DNA from: Streptomyces cavernicola | GTDB taxonomy: Bacteria > Actinomycetota > Actinomycetes > Streptomycetales > Streptomycetaceae | Direction of reading: 5' to 3' | Assembly: GCF_029968035.1 (NCBI RefSeq) | Contig: NZ_JASCIQ010000026.1 | Span: 57,449 to 121,448 of the forward strand | Length of the DNA: 64,000 nucleotides | Part shown: positions 16,473-24,370 of the stretch, one piece after another | How the letters are laid out: every line of letters starts with the position of its first letter | Numbering within the stretch: position 1 is the first letter of the stretch | Notes under the pieces: model-generated | Told to the model about the DNA's origin: nothing | What the model saw: the letters and a program-made list of their open reading frames with translations, nothing else | The model's database searches: none | Program-made: the position numbers and the translations under genes

Positions 16473-17549
16473 GTCCCGCAGCGGCATGCCCACCGGCTGG
16501 AGCAGCCAGCCGAAGTCGCCGAGTCCGCCCTGCGCGGTGAGCTCGGCGGCCTCGCCCGCGTGCGCGAGGGCGCGGACGTACGCGGTCGGGTCGGTGCTCG
16601 CCAGGGACAGCGGGGGCCGGCCGCCCGAGACGCCGAGCGCGGTGAGCGCCGTGCGCTGGTCGGTCAGCTCCGCGCCGGGCAGCGGGCTCGCGTCGGCGCA
16701 GGCGTCGAGCGCCACATGCGCGGTCAGGTCGCAGGACCCGTCGGGCACGGGCCGGCACTCGCGGCCCTCCCGGAACCCGGTCAGCGTGCCGAACTCGGGC
16801 CGCGCGCCGCGCGTGTGCCGGTAGTCGACGGCCACCGCGAGGCCGCGCTCCAGGCAGCCGACGGCCGTCGCCCAGGCCGCGTCGCGCGGACCGCCCGGCT
16901 CCGCCCGGAGGCCCGGCTCGGCGGCCAGCGGCCACCACCGCTCCAGCCACCGCGCGTCCGCGGCGGACGGCTCGGGCCCGAGGGTCTCGACGCCGTCCTC
17001 GTCGACGAGCACGAGGCGTGCCGTGCCCTGCGGGTCCACCTCGACGACGTCCACGGGCACGTTGTCCAGCCACTCGTTGGCGAACAGCAACCCGCTCACG
17101 CCCTGCGGCACGCGGGCCGTCCACTCGATGCGCGGGTCGTCCAGGCCCTGCGGGCGGGGCGCGAGCTCCACGGCGTACGCCCGCACGCGCGCCGCCACCC
17201 GCGCGGGCAGCGCGTTCAGCACGCCGACCGTCAGCTCGCCGCGCCCGGCGCCGACATCGACGAAGGCCAGCTCGGCCGGGGCGCCGAGCGCCGCGTCGAC
17301 CCGGCAGAGCAGCCGGGCCACGGCGTCGGCGAAGAGCGGCGAGGCGTGCACCGACGTACGGAAGTGGCCCGCCGGGCCCTCGGGCCGCAGATAGAAGCTG
17401 TCCGACCGCCCGTACAGCGCGTCCTCGGCGGCCGCCCGCCAGCCGCGCGGCCACCCGGACCCGCCACCCGCCCCACTCATCTCGCCCGCCCCGCTCATCC
17501 CGACCGCCCCGCTCGTCCTGCCCGTCACACCGCACCTCGCCCCGCGCAT
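16437..17549 (-). CDS. SAM-dependent methyltransferase, MidA/NDUFAF7 (DUF185) family
   Basis: A protein of roughly 370 aa with a class I methyltransferase core. AFVDVGAGRGELTVGVL is motif I, and ANEWLDNVPVDVVE is a family block matching the NE(F/W)xDxxP segment of MidA proteins. The mitochondrial member NDUFAF7 dimethylates an arginine of NDUFS2, the NuoD homologue, during complex I assembly. This gene faces and overlaps a nuoD-like gene, which makes NuoD a natural substrate candidate. The N-terminus is Gly/Ser-rich and uncertain (GTG 17588, ATG 17549, 17498 or 17480). Confidence 0.85.
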   Translation of the reverse strand: MRGARCGVTGRTSGAVGMSGAGEMSGAGGGSGWPRGWRAAAEDALYGRSDSFYLRPEGPAGHFRTSVHASPLFADAVARLLCRVDAALGAPAELAFVDVGAGRGELTVGVLNALPARVAARVRAYAVELAPRPQGLDDPRIEWTARVPQGVSGLLFANEWLDNVPVDVVEVDPQGTARLVLVDEDGVETLGPEPSAADARWLERWWPLAAEPGLRAEPGGPRDAAWATAVGCLERGLAVAVDYRHTRGARPEFGTLTGFREGRECRPVPDGSCDLTAHVALDACADASPLPGAELTDQRTALTALGVSGGRPPLSLASTDPTAYVRALAHAGEAAELTAQGGLGDFGWLLQPVGMPLRDLLVDVAYDEEQ

Positions 17550-17668
17550 GCCCGTCCCTGTCCCGCCGGAAAGGCTATGCGCCTCCACCTTGGGGAGTAC
17601 GAGGTGTCGTACGGGATCGAACCTGCGGTTGACCCCCGCACGAGGGGCGCGTACCTACGCTGGGTGAT

Positions 17669-18871
17669 GTGCAGCGCCTCTATGACTTCCTCCGCAGACA
17701 CCCCACGGGCGTCGACGCCTTCTGGGCGGTCGTGCTCCTCATGGTGGCGTTCGTGGGGCTCGCGTCGGGGCCGGACGGCGCGGGGAGCGAGCCGAGCGCC
17801 GCCGCCGTGGTGGTCTCCGTGCTTCTGAGCCTGGCCGTGGCGCTGCGCCGCAAGTGGCCGGAGAAGATGCTGCTGCTGACCGCCGCGGTCGGCGTCGGCC
17901 AGCTGGCTGCCGATGTGAGCGTGCTGCCCGCCGACTTCGCGATGCTGGTGCTCATCTACACCGTGGCGGCCGAAGGGGCTTCCTGGGCGCGGCGGTTCGC
18001 CCTGGTCGGGGGCCTGTGCGCGGCGCCGATCTCGCAGATCGCCTGGCCGAACCAGTACAGCGGCGTCTGGGGCAACATCCTCATCGCGGGCTTCACGATG
18101 GTGCCGTTCGCCCTCGCCTGGACCCTCGGCGACTCGATCCGTACGCGCCGCGCCTACTTCGCCCAGCTCGAGGAGCGCGCGACCCGCCTGGAGCAGGAGC
18201 GCGAGGCGCAGGCCAAGGTCGCGGTCGCCGCCGAGCGCGCCCGGATCGCCCGCGAGCTGCACGACGTCGTCGCGCACAACGTCTCGGTGATGGTCGTCCA
18301 GGCGGACGGCGCTGCGTACGTCATGGACACCGCGCCCGACCAGGCCAGGAAGGCTCTGGAGACGATCTCCGGTACGGGCCGGCAGGCGCTCGCCGAGATG
18401 CGCCGGCTGCTCGGCGTGCTGCGCACAGGCGAGCAGCAGGAGAGCGGCGAGTACGTGCCGCAGCCCGACGTCCAGCAGATCGACGAGCTGGTCGAGCAGG
18501 TCCGCGGCTCCGGCCTCACCGTCGACTTCCGGGTCGAGGGCACCCCGCGCCCGCTGCCCAGCGGCGTCGAGCTGACCGCGTACCGGATCGTGCAGGAGGC
18601 GCTCACCAACACCCGCAAGCACGGCGGCGACAACGCCGGCGCCAGCGTCCGGATCGTCTACTTCGACGACGGGCTCGGCCTGCTCGTCGAGGACGACGGC
18701 AAGGGCGCGCCGCACGAGCTGTACGAGGACGGGGGCACGGACGGCCGCGGCCACGGACTCATCGGCATGCGGGAGCGCGTCGGTATGGTCGGCGGCACCC
18801 TGGACGCGGGGCCGCGGCCCGGCGGCGGGTTCCGGATCAGCGCCCTGCTGCCCCTCAAGCCCGCACATTGA
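17669..18871 (+). CDS. Two-component sensor histidine kinase (NarX/DesK type)
   Basis: A 400-aa membrane kinase. Four to five helices lie within residues 18-152, a short coiled linker with RLEQEREAQAKVAVAAERARIARE follows, and the HisKA_3 box ELHDVVAHNVSVM carries the phospho-accepting His198. The HATPase domain ends with GHGLIGMRERVGMVGGTL. The start is GTG at 17669. It is followed 57 bp later by its response regulator. No extracytoplasmic sensor domain is present, so it probably senses a membrane state or uses a partner. Confidence 0.92.
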   Translation: MQRLYDFLRRHPTGVDAFWAVVLLMVAFVGLASGPDGAGSEPSAAAVVVSVLLSLAVALRRKWPEKMLLLTAAVGVGQLAADVSVLPADFAMLVLIYTVAAEGASWARRFALVGGLCAAPISQIAWPNQYSGVWGNILIAGFTMVPFALAWTLGDSIRTRRAYFAQLEERATRLEQEREAQAKVAVAAERARIARELHDVVAHNVSVMVVQADGAAYVMDTAPDQARKALETISGTGRQALAEMRRLLGVLRTGEQQESGEYVPQPDVQQIDELVEQVRGSGLTVDFRVEGTPRPLPSGVELTAYRIVQEALTNTRKHGGDNAGASVRIVYFDDGLGLLVEDDGKGAPHELYEDGGTDGRGHGLIGMRERVGMVGGTLDAGPRPGGGFRISALLPLKPAH

Positions 18872-18928
18872 CGGCGCTGACACCTGTCAGCCTCTTCTTC
18901 CCTGCTCCTCCCGGAGGTCGAACCGGAA

Positions 18929-19594
18929 ATGCCGATCCGCGTGATGCTCGTCGACGACCAGGTGTTGCTGCGCACCGGGTTCCGCATGGTGCTCGCCGCC
19001 CAGCCGGACATGGAGGTCGTCGCGGAGGCCGGCGACGGCGCCGAGGCCATCGAGGTGCTGCGCTCGACCGCGGTCGACGTGGTCCTCATGGACGTCCGCA
19101 TGCCACGGCTCGACGGCGTGGAGGCCACGGCCCGCATCTGCGCGCAGCCGGACCCCCCGAAGGTGCTGATCCTGACCACGTTCGACCTGGACGAGTACGC
19201 CTTCTCCGGGCTCAAGGCGGGTGCCTCCGGCTTCATGCTGAAGGACGTGCCGCCCGGCGAGCTCCTCGGCGCGATCCGCTCCGTGCACAGCGGCGACGCG
19301 GTCGTGGCGCCCTCGACGACGCGGCGGCTGCTCGACCGGTTCGCGCCGATGCTGCCGCATTCCGGCGGCGAACCGCAGCACAAGGAACTGGAACGCCTCA
19401 CCGACCGCGAGCGGGAGGTGATGGTCCTGGTCGCCCAGGGCCTCTCGAACGGCGAGATCGCCGCCCGCCTGGTCCTCTCCGAGGCCACGGTGAAAACCCA
19501 CGTGGGCCGCATCCTCACCAAACTCGCCCTCCGAGACCGAGTCCAGGTCGTAGTCCTCGCGTACGAGACGGGTTTGGTACGAGCGGGGGGCTGA
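18929..19594 (+). CDS. Response regulator, NarL/LuxR family
   Basis: A 221-aa regulator partnered with the preceding kinase. The receiver domain spans residues 1-120 with acidic pair DD9-10, phospho-acceptor Asp55 (VLMDVRMP) and the Lys of FMLKDVPP. The C-terminal LuxR helix-turn-helix reads LTDREREVMVLVAQGLSN and SEATVKTHVGRILTKLALRDR. A GGAGG lies upstream of the ATG at 18929. Targets are unknown. Confidence 0.94.
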   Translation: MPIRVMLVDDQVLLRTGFRMVLAAQPDMEVVAEAGDGAEAIEVLRSTAVDVVLMDVRMPRLDGVEATARICAQPDPPKVLILTTFDLDEYAFSGLKAGASGFMLKDVPPGELLGAIRSVHSGDAVVAPSTTRRLLDRFAPMLPHSGGEPQHKELERLTDREREVMVLVAQGLSNGEIAARLVLSEATVKTHVGRILTKLALRDRVQVVVLAYETGLVRAGG

Positions 19595-19685
19595 GGGCCT
19601 GGCTACTCGGGGGAGCCACGCCCACCCGACGGCACCGCCTCACTGCACCCACTTCACGGCACCCACCCCACCCCTCCGGGGTGGG

Positions 19686-20205
19686 CGGCCAACTTCCCTG
19701 GGCGGTCTGCCTCTTGGGTGTGTAACTCAGCCCCCACGGGGCAGGCCGGCCCGGCGTATGTCCTGCCCGCAGCCCCCCTCGTCAGAGGGGAAGCCACCCC
19801 TCGAGCGTGCGTGGCCGGTCCCTGGCTGCGGGGGCCCTCCACTCCGCCCTTCTGGGCTGGCGGCCAACTCTCCTGGGCGGTCTGCCTCTTGGGTGTGTAA
19901 CTCAGCCCCTCCGGGGCAGGCCGGCCCGGCGTGCGCCCCGCCCGTATCCCACCCCCGTCAGAGGGGAAGTCACCCCTCGGGCGTGCGTGGCCGGTCCCTG
20001 GGTGCGGGGCCATCCACTCCGTCCCTCTGACTGGCAGCCAACTCCCCTGGGCAGTCCGGCACTTGGGCGTGCAACCCGAGCCTCAGGCCGCCCCGGCGTG
20101 CACCCACCCTCCCGGGCGGTAACCAGCCCTTCGGGCGCGGGTGCAGAGCCCTCCCTGAGTGCGGGTACCCCACCCACCCCATCGGGCAATCCGCCCCCCG
20201 AACTC
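19686..20205. repeat. 175-bp tandem repeat, three units
   Basis: Units begin at 19686, 19861 and 20035 with CGGCCAAC (third unit CAGCCAAC), giving periods of 175 and 174 bp. Units 1 and 2 share long identical runs, such as CTTGGGTGTGTAACTCAGCC and GCGTGCGTGGCCGGTCCCTG. Unit 3 is more decayed. Each unit holds short self-complementary C/G stretches. The length is not a multiple of three, so a repeated protein is unlikely. Confidence 0.9.
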
Positions 20206-20214
20206 AGCCCCTCC

Positions 20215-20345
20215 GGCGTTTGAGGTGGGGGAGGGGTCCGGGGCGGCGCCCCGAAGCTGCCGCAGGCTTTCGGGAAGGGGCGGGGAGGGGAGCAAAACCA
20301 GCCCGTCCGGCGCTTGAGGACGCGCCCGAAGGGCGATCAAGGGCA
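20215..20345 (+). repeat. Dispersed intergenic repeat, copy 1
   Basis: Contains GCAGGCTTTCGGGAAGGGGC, AGCCCGTCCGGCGCTTGAGG and CGAAGGGCGATCAA. The same blocks recur in reverse orientation at about 39085-39220. From memory it is one of the frequent gene-flanking repeats of Streptomyces genomes. Confidence 0.8.
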
Positions 20346-20411
20346 CCGCAGCCAACCGCAGCCAACGGCACGAAACGCGCTCCGGAAGCTGCCCCGGAAT
20401 CAACGCCACCC

Positions 20412-21518
20412 CTACCGCAACACCCCCTCAATGAAATCGCTCCCGAGCCGAGCCACTGCCCCCAGATCCAGCTGATGCTGCACATACCGCCCCCGCCGCC
20501 GCGCACTGAGCAACCCGGCCCGCTTCAGCACAGCAAGATGCCGCGAGATCTCCGGCGCCGTCATCCCATGCGCGTCCACCAGCTCGCTGGTCGTGTACGC
20601 CCCACGCGCCAGGTGCCGGCAGAGCCGCATCCGCACCGGGTGCGCCAACGCCTCCATGCGCCGCGTCAGCTCCTCGACCGAGGCCGGCGCGGTGGGCCGC
20701 GGACCGCCCACGGGGTACGTGATGGCGGGCTGCCATCCGTACCGGTGCAGCACCATCAGATGCGGCCGGCCCAGACTCGTCGGCACCAGGACGAGCCCGC
20801 CCTCGCCCGTCGACGTACGCCCCTCCGCCAGCTTGTCCACGGTGATCCGCCGCGCCCGCTCGTCGAGCGAGACCGCCGCCGACACCGCGCTCAGCGTCTC
20901 CTTGAGGCCCTTGTGGCGCAGCAGCTCCGTCTTGTGCCGGGCGTCCGCCGCCAGCTGGTGCTCCACCCGCCCCCACATGTCCGAGAAGAACGCCTCCTCG
21001 CAGTCCTCCATCAACTGCCGGAACCAGGCCCGTATCTGCGGCGGATCGTCCAACAGCCGCTTGGTGAACCGGACTTGCGGCACCCCGCGCGTGGCCGCGA
21101 GATCAAGGGCGCGCTTGCGCACCGCAGGGTCGTTCAACGGGTCCGGCGTCACCGTGTCGTACGCCAACTGGCAGGTGAACTCCAGGGCGATGTCGACGAA
21201 CGTCTCGTCGCTCAACGTGTCCAGCAGGTCCAGCTCCTCGGCGAGCGTGGCCCCCGGCAGCGCTCTGCGCCCCGGCACGCCGGCGAACGGCGCGAACACG
21301 TCCGAGAACGTCGTACGCCACAGGAAGTCCGCCTCGCACAGCCGGTCGGCGAGGCACGGGTCGAGCCCGGCCGAGACGGCGGTGACCCAGCCCTGCAGGC
21401 CCGGGTGATGGCCCGGCTCGCTCAGCGCGTGCAGCGCCATGCCCAGCTCCGCGAGGGGAGAGGGCACGACGGAGATCCGCTCCGGCGAGAGACCGGCGAT
21501 GTCGATGGTCACGCTCAT
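20412..21518 (-). CDS. ArsR-type regulator with large N-terminal domain (DUF5937-like)
   Basis: A 368-aa protein. Residues 1-265 form a family-specific domain of unknown role (start MSVTIDIAGLSPERI). The C-terminus is a winged helix of the ArsR class: LAHPVRMRLCRHLARGAYTTSELV is followed by the recognition helix TAPEISRHLAVLKRAGLL. The ATG is at 21518. A perfect 12-bp inverted repeat 37 bp upstream of the start, in the divergent promoter region, is a likely operator for it. No Cys metal site is seen in the HTH, so it may sense something other than a metal. Confidence 0.87.
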   Translation of the reverse strand: MSVTIDIAGLSPERISVVPSPLAELGMALHALSEPGHHPGLQGWVTAVSAGLDPCLADRLCEADFLWRTTFSDVFAPFAGVPGRRALPGATLAEELDLLDTLSDETFVDIALEFTCQLAYDTVTPDPLNDPAVRKRALDLAATRGVPQVRFTKRLLDDPPQIRAWFRQLMEDCEEAFFSDMWGRVEHQLAADARHKTELLRHKGLKETLSAVSAAVSLDERARRITVDKLAEGRTSTGEGGLVLVPTSLGRPHLMVLHRYGWQPAITYPVGGPRPTAPASVEELTRRMEALAHPVRMRLCRHLARGAYTTSELVDAHGMTAPEISRHLAVLKRAGLLSARRRGRYVQHQLDLGAVARLGSDFIEGVLR

Positions 21519-21554
21519 GTCCCCATGGTGCCCGGCGGGTACGACAACGCCCCG

Positions 21555-21581
21555 GTCGATTGACGGCTCCCGTCAATCGAC
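21555..21581. promoter_or_regulatory. Palindromic operator between divergent genes
   Basis: GTCGATTGACGG and its exact reverse complement (arms 21555-21566 and 21570-21581) are separated by 3 nt. The site lies between the ArsR-like gene and the small gene at 21713, matching the dyad size bound by ArsR-family dimers. Confidence 0.7.
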
Positions 21582-21712
21582 GCGACAGCCCCGCCCGGCC
21601 TCAGCACTCTGGAGACGTCGACGAGATCCGGGCTTTCCGCGGGGCCCTCTCACCCCCTTCACCCGAACCGTGCCCCACCCGCGGGTGCGGTGCCCCCGAG
21701 AGGCGACCTGTC

Positions 21713-21925
21713 ATGACCGTGACCCAGCAGTTCCTGCTCGACTCCTACCGCGCCGCCCAGCACGGCGCCCCGCAGCCGCCCGCCCCCGGCCGCCACGACT
21801 GGCGCACGGTGCGCGAGCTGCGCGACCACCGCAGCTTCGAGGCCGTGGTGCACGAACGCCCGGCCCACGGCCGCCTGCGCCTGGCCCTGGCCCGCCTCTT
21901 CGGAACGGGCGGCGCGGCCCACTGA
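21713..21925 (+). CDS. Small conserved hypothetical protein
   Basis: A 70-aa basic protein starting MTVTQQFLLDSYRAAQHG, with a Pro/His-rich middle and WRTVRELRDHRSFEAVVHERP near the centre. There is no membrane segment or known domain. The ATG at 21713 follows an AGAGG; an ATG-initiated longer frame from 21560 would overlap the operator and is less likely. Divergence from the ArsR-like gene across a palindrome suggests it is a regulated target. Confidence 0.6.
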   Translation: MTVTQQFLLDSYRAAQHGAPQPPAPGRHDWRTVRELRDHRSFEAVVHERPAHGRLRLALARLFGTGGAAH

Positions 21926-21976
21926 ACCGAGCCCCGTAAACCACTGCTCGCGGACCACTGCTCGCGCAAGGGGGCC

Positions 21977-23182
21977 TCACAGCCGCCGTACGAAGTCCTT
22001 CACCGCTGCCCGCACGTCGTCCGCCGTCCACTCCAGGCCCGGACCCGTCACCGTCACCTCGGTCATGGCGACCCCGGGCGCGCCCTGTGCGAACCACCGG
22101 CGGAACAGCGCGTTCCCCGTCTCCTCGGCCTGCTCGGCGGCCGCGGTGACGAGCGCGTCGGCGTCGTGCGGCAGCCAGACCTGGAACTGGTGCGTGTGCG
22201 GCGTCTCGGGGTGCACCTTGAACCACGGCGTCCCCGCCTCCTCGAACCCGGCGCGCAGCGCATCCGCCACCACGCGCGCGTGCTCGACGTACGAGGGCAG
22301 CCTGGGCAGTTCGCGGCTCAGCCCGAGCAGTGCGGACAGGGCCGTGGGGAACTGCTGGAACACCTGCCCGCCGTAGCGGTGCCGCCAGGCGCGGGCCTCC
22401 GCCACGAAGGAGGCCGGGCCCACGACTGCGGCGCCCCCGATGCCGCCGAGCGACTTGTAGAACGACACGTACACGCTGTCCGCGAGCTGCGCGATCTCGT
22501 CCAGGGGGCGGCCGAAGTGCGTCGCGCACTCCCACAGGCGCGCCCCGTCGAAGTGCACGACGGCGTCCCGTTCGCGCGCCGCCTCGACGACCTCGATCAG
22601 CTCCTCCCAGGAGGGCAGCGCGAAACCCGCCTCTCTCAGGGGGAGTTCGAGCATCAGCGCCCCGAACGGCTCGTCGAAGTCCCGTACTTCATCGGCCGTC
22701 GGGTGGCGCGGCTCGCTCGTCGGGTGCACTGTCCGCAGGCCGCTGAGCGCCTGGAACGCGCCCCGCTCGTGCTGCTCGGGGTGGGCCAGCGGATGCAGGG
22801 CCACCGTGGCGTTCCCGGTGCGTCCCGCCCAGCAGCGCAGCGCCACCTGCTGGGCCATCGTCCCGGTGGGGAAGAACGCGGCGTCCTCCGCGCCGAGCAG
22901 CGCGGCGACCCGGCGCTCCAGGTCGGCGACCACTCCGTCCCCGTAGAGGTCGGCCGGCTCCCCGAGGTCGTACACCTCGCCCGCGTCCGCGGCGAGTCCG
23001 CTCAGGAGCTCGCCGAGCGTCGCGTCGAACGCCGGCCGCGAGAGCGTCCGCCGCGCGCCCCGCAACGCGAGGCGCAACCGCTCCCGCGCGCACTCCCCTT
23101 CTCCGTGCCGGTGGTCTTGATCGCGATCGTGGTCACGATCGTGGCCGTGATCGTTCGTGAGGTCCCGCCCGCTGTCGCTCAT
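21977..23182 (-). CDS. Threonine aldolase / beta-eliminating lyase family (PLP)
   Basis: A 401-aa fold-type I PLP enzyme of the low-specificity L-threonine aldolase group, which cleaves threonine or related beta-hydroxy amino acids to glycine and an aldehyde. AAFFPTGTMAQQVAL, VHFDGARLWE and the Schiff-base Lys segment SFYKSLGGIGGA are visible. The ATG at 23182 gives an N-terminus with an unusual His/Asp-rich stretch (DHGHDRDHDRDQDHRHGEG). A longer frame upstream would cross the DnaA-box cluster and is rejected. Confidence 0.87.
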   Translation of the reverse strand: MSDSGRDLTNDHGHDRDHDRDQDHRHGEGECARERLRLALRGARRTLSRPAFDATLGELLSGLAADAGEVYDLGEPADLYGDGVVADLERRVAALLGAEDAAFFPTGTMAQQVALRCWAGRTGNATVALHPLAHPEQHERGAFQALSGLRTVHPTSEPRHPTADEVRDFDEPFGALMLELPLREAGFALPSWEELIEVVEAARERDAVVHFDGARLWECATHFGRPLDEIAQLADSVYVSFYKSLGGIGGAAVVGPASFVAEARAWRHRYGGQVFQQFPTALSALLGLSRELPRLPSYVEHARVVADALRAGFEEAGTPWFKVHPETPHTHQFQVWLPHDADALVTAAAEQAEETGNALFRRWFAQGAPGVAMTEVTVTGPGLEWTADDVRAAVKDFVRRL

Positions 23183-23216
23183 CCACCGATCGTCGCGTAC
23201 GCACCTCATGCGGGCA

Positions 23217-23315
23217 TGTGGATTTTCCACAGCCTGTGGACAACCTCCGGGCGACCGAAGGCCTGTGGACAACGCCCCCGGCGGCAGTCATACAAACCGC
23301 ACAGCCTGTGGACAG
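23217..23315. promoter_or_regulatory. Cluster of DnaA boxes
   Basis: Five matches to the Streptomyces DnaA box TTGTCCACA lie in 99 bp. Two are perfect on the minus strand (23235-23243 and 23264-23272), TTTTCCACA is at 23223-23231, and near matches are at 23217-23225 and 23307-23315. They sit between the divergent aldolase and the DUF2520-panC operon. Confidence 0.75.
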
Positions 23316-23401
23316 CCGGGAGACCCCGAGAACCCCTCGCGTTAGCATGACGAGAAATCGTCCGGTACCCCGAGCGGACTGGAACGGAAGGCGCTCGTCG
23401 A

Positions 23402-24370
23402 GTGAACACACCGCATGCGGAACCCCAGAATCCAGCGGATCGACCGGCCCGGCTGGCGGTCGGCGTGGTCGGAGCCGGCCGCGTAGGACCCGCCCTCGCG
23501 GCCTCGCTGCAGCTCGCCGGACACCGCCCGGTGGCCGTGTCCGGAGTCTCCGACGCCTCGGTGCGCCGGGCGGCGGCCCTGCTCCCGGACGTGCCGATCA
23601 TGTCCCCCGCGGACGTCCTGGCCCGCTCCGAGCTGGTCCTGCTCACCGTCCCCGACGACGCCCTGCCCGGCCTCGTCGAAGGCCTCGCCGAGACCGGCGC
23701 GGTCCGCCCCGGCCAACTGATCGTGCACACCTCGGGGCGGTACGGAGTGGGTGTGCTCGAACCCGCCCTGCGCGCCGGCGGCCTGCCGCTCGCCCTGCAC
23801 CCCGCCATGACGTTCACCGGCACGCCCGTGGACGTGCAGCGGCTCGCCGGGTGCTCGTTCGGGGTGACGGCGCCCGAGGAGCTGCGGCTCGCCGCCGAGG
23901 CCCTGGTCATCGAGATGGGCGGCGAGCCCGAGTGGATCGAGGAGTCGGCCCGCCCGCTCTACCACGCGGCGCTCGCCCTGGGGGCGAACCACCTGGTCAC
24001 CCTGGTCGCCGAGGCCATGGAACTGCTGCGCCAGGCGGGCGTCGGAGCCCCCGACAGGATGCTCGGCCCGCTGCTCGGCGCGGCCCTCGACAACGCCCTG
24101 CGGTCCGGGGACGCCGCGCTCACCGGCCCCGTCGCGCGCGGTGACGCCGGCACGGTCGCGGCGCACGTCGCGGAGCTCCGCAAGCACGCCCCCGGCACCG
24201 TCGCCGGGTACCTGGCGATGGCCCGCGCCACCGCCGACCGCGCCCTCGCCCACGGCCTGCTCAAGCCGGAGCTCGCCGAGGACCTCCTGGGCGTGCTCGC
24301 CGGCGGCGCGGGCCCGGCGTCCGGCCCGGCGAACGGCCCCGCGAGCGGCCCGGACGGGGACGAGCGATGA
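23402..24370 (+). CDS. Rossmann-fold DUF2520 oxidoreductase, panC-linked
   Basis: A 322-aa NAD(P)-binding protein. The dinucleotide motif GVVGAGRVGPAL lies at the N-terminus, HTSGRYGVGVLEPAL and ALHPAMTFTG follow, and a C-terminal helical DUF2520 domain holds LYHAALALGANHLVTL. The start is GTG at 23402. It overlaps panC by ATGA and heads the operon. Such proteins next to panC have been proposed to act as ketopantoate reductases (PanG type); I infer this from position and fold only. A Gly/Pro/Ser-rich tail follows the domain. Confidence 0.87.
   Translation: MNTPHAEPQNPADRPARLAVGVVGAGRVGPALAASLQLAGHRPVAVSGVSDASVRRAAALLPDVPIMSPADVLARSELVLLTVPDDALPGLVEGLAETGAVRPGQLIVHTSGRYGVGVLEPALRAGGLPLALHPAMTFTGTPVDVQRLAGCSFGVTAPEELRLAAEALVIEMGGEPEWIEESARPLYHAALALGANHLVTLVAEAMELLRQAGVGAPDRMLGPLLGAALDNALRSGDAALTGPVARGDAGTVAAHVAELRKHAPGTVAGYLAMARATADRALAHGLLKPELAEDLLGVLAGGAGPASGPANGPASGPDGDER

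Larger units (their letters stand above)
19595..20411. other. Repeat-filled intergenic region, 817 bp
   Basis: This space between the response regulator and the convergent ArsR-like gene holds three tandem copies of a ~175-bp unit and then a copy of a dispersed intergenic element. Several frames are open because of base composition, but none keeps a constant frame across the repeats and I recognise no protein. I see no gene here. Confidence 0.75.

Noticed and set aside
19718..20223. Several overlapping frames in the 175-bp repeats (peptides ending WAVCLLGV)
   Set aside because: The period is not a multiple of three, frames change between units and no family is recognised.
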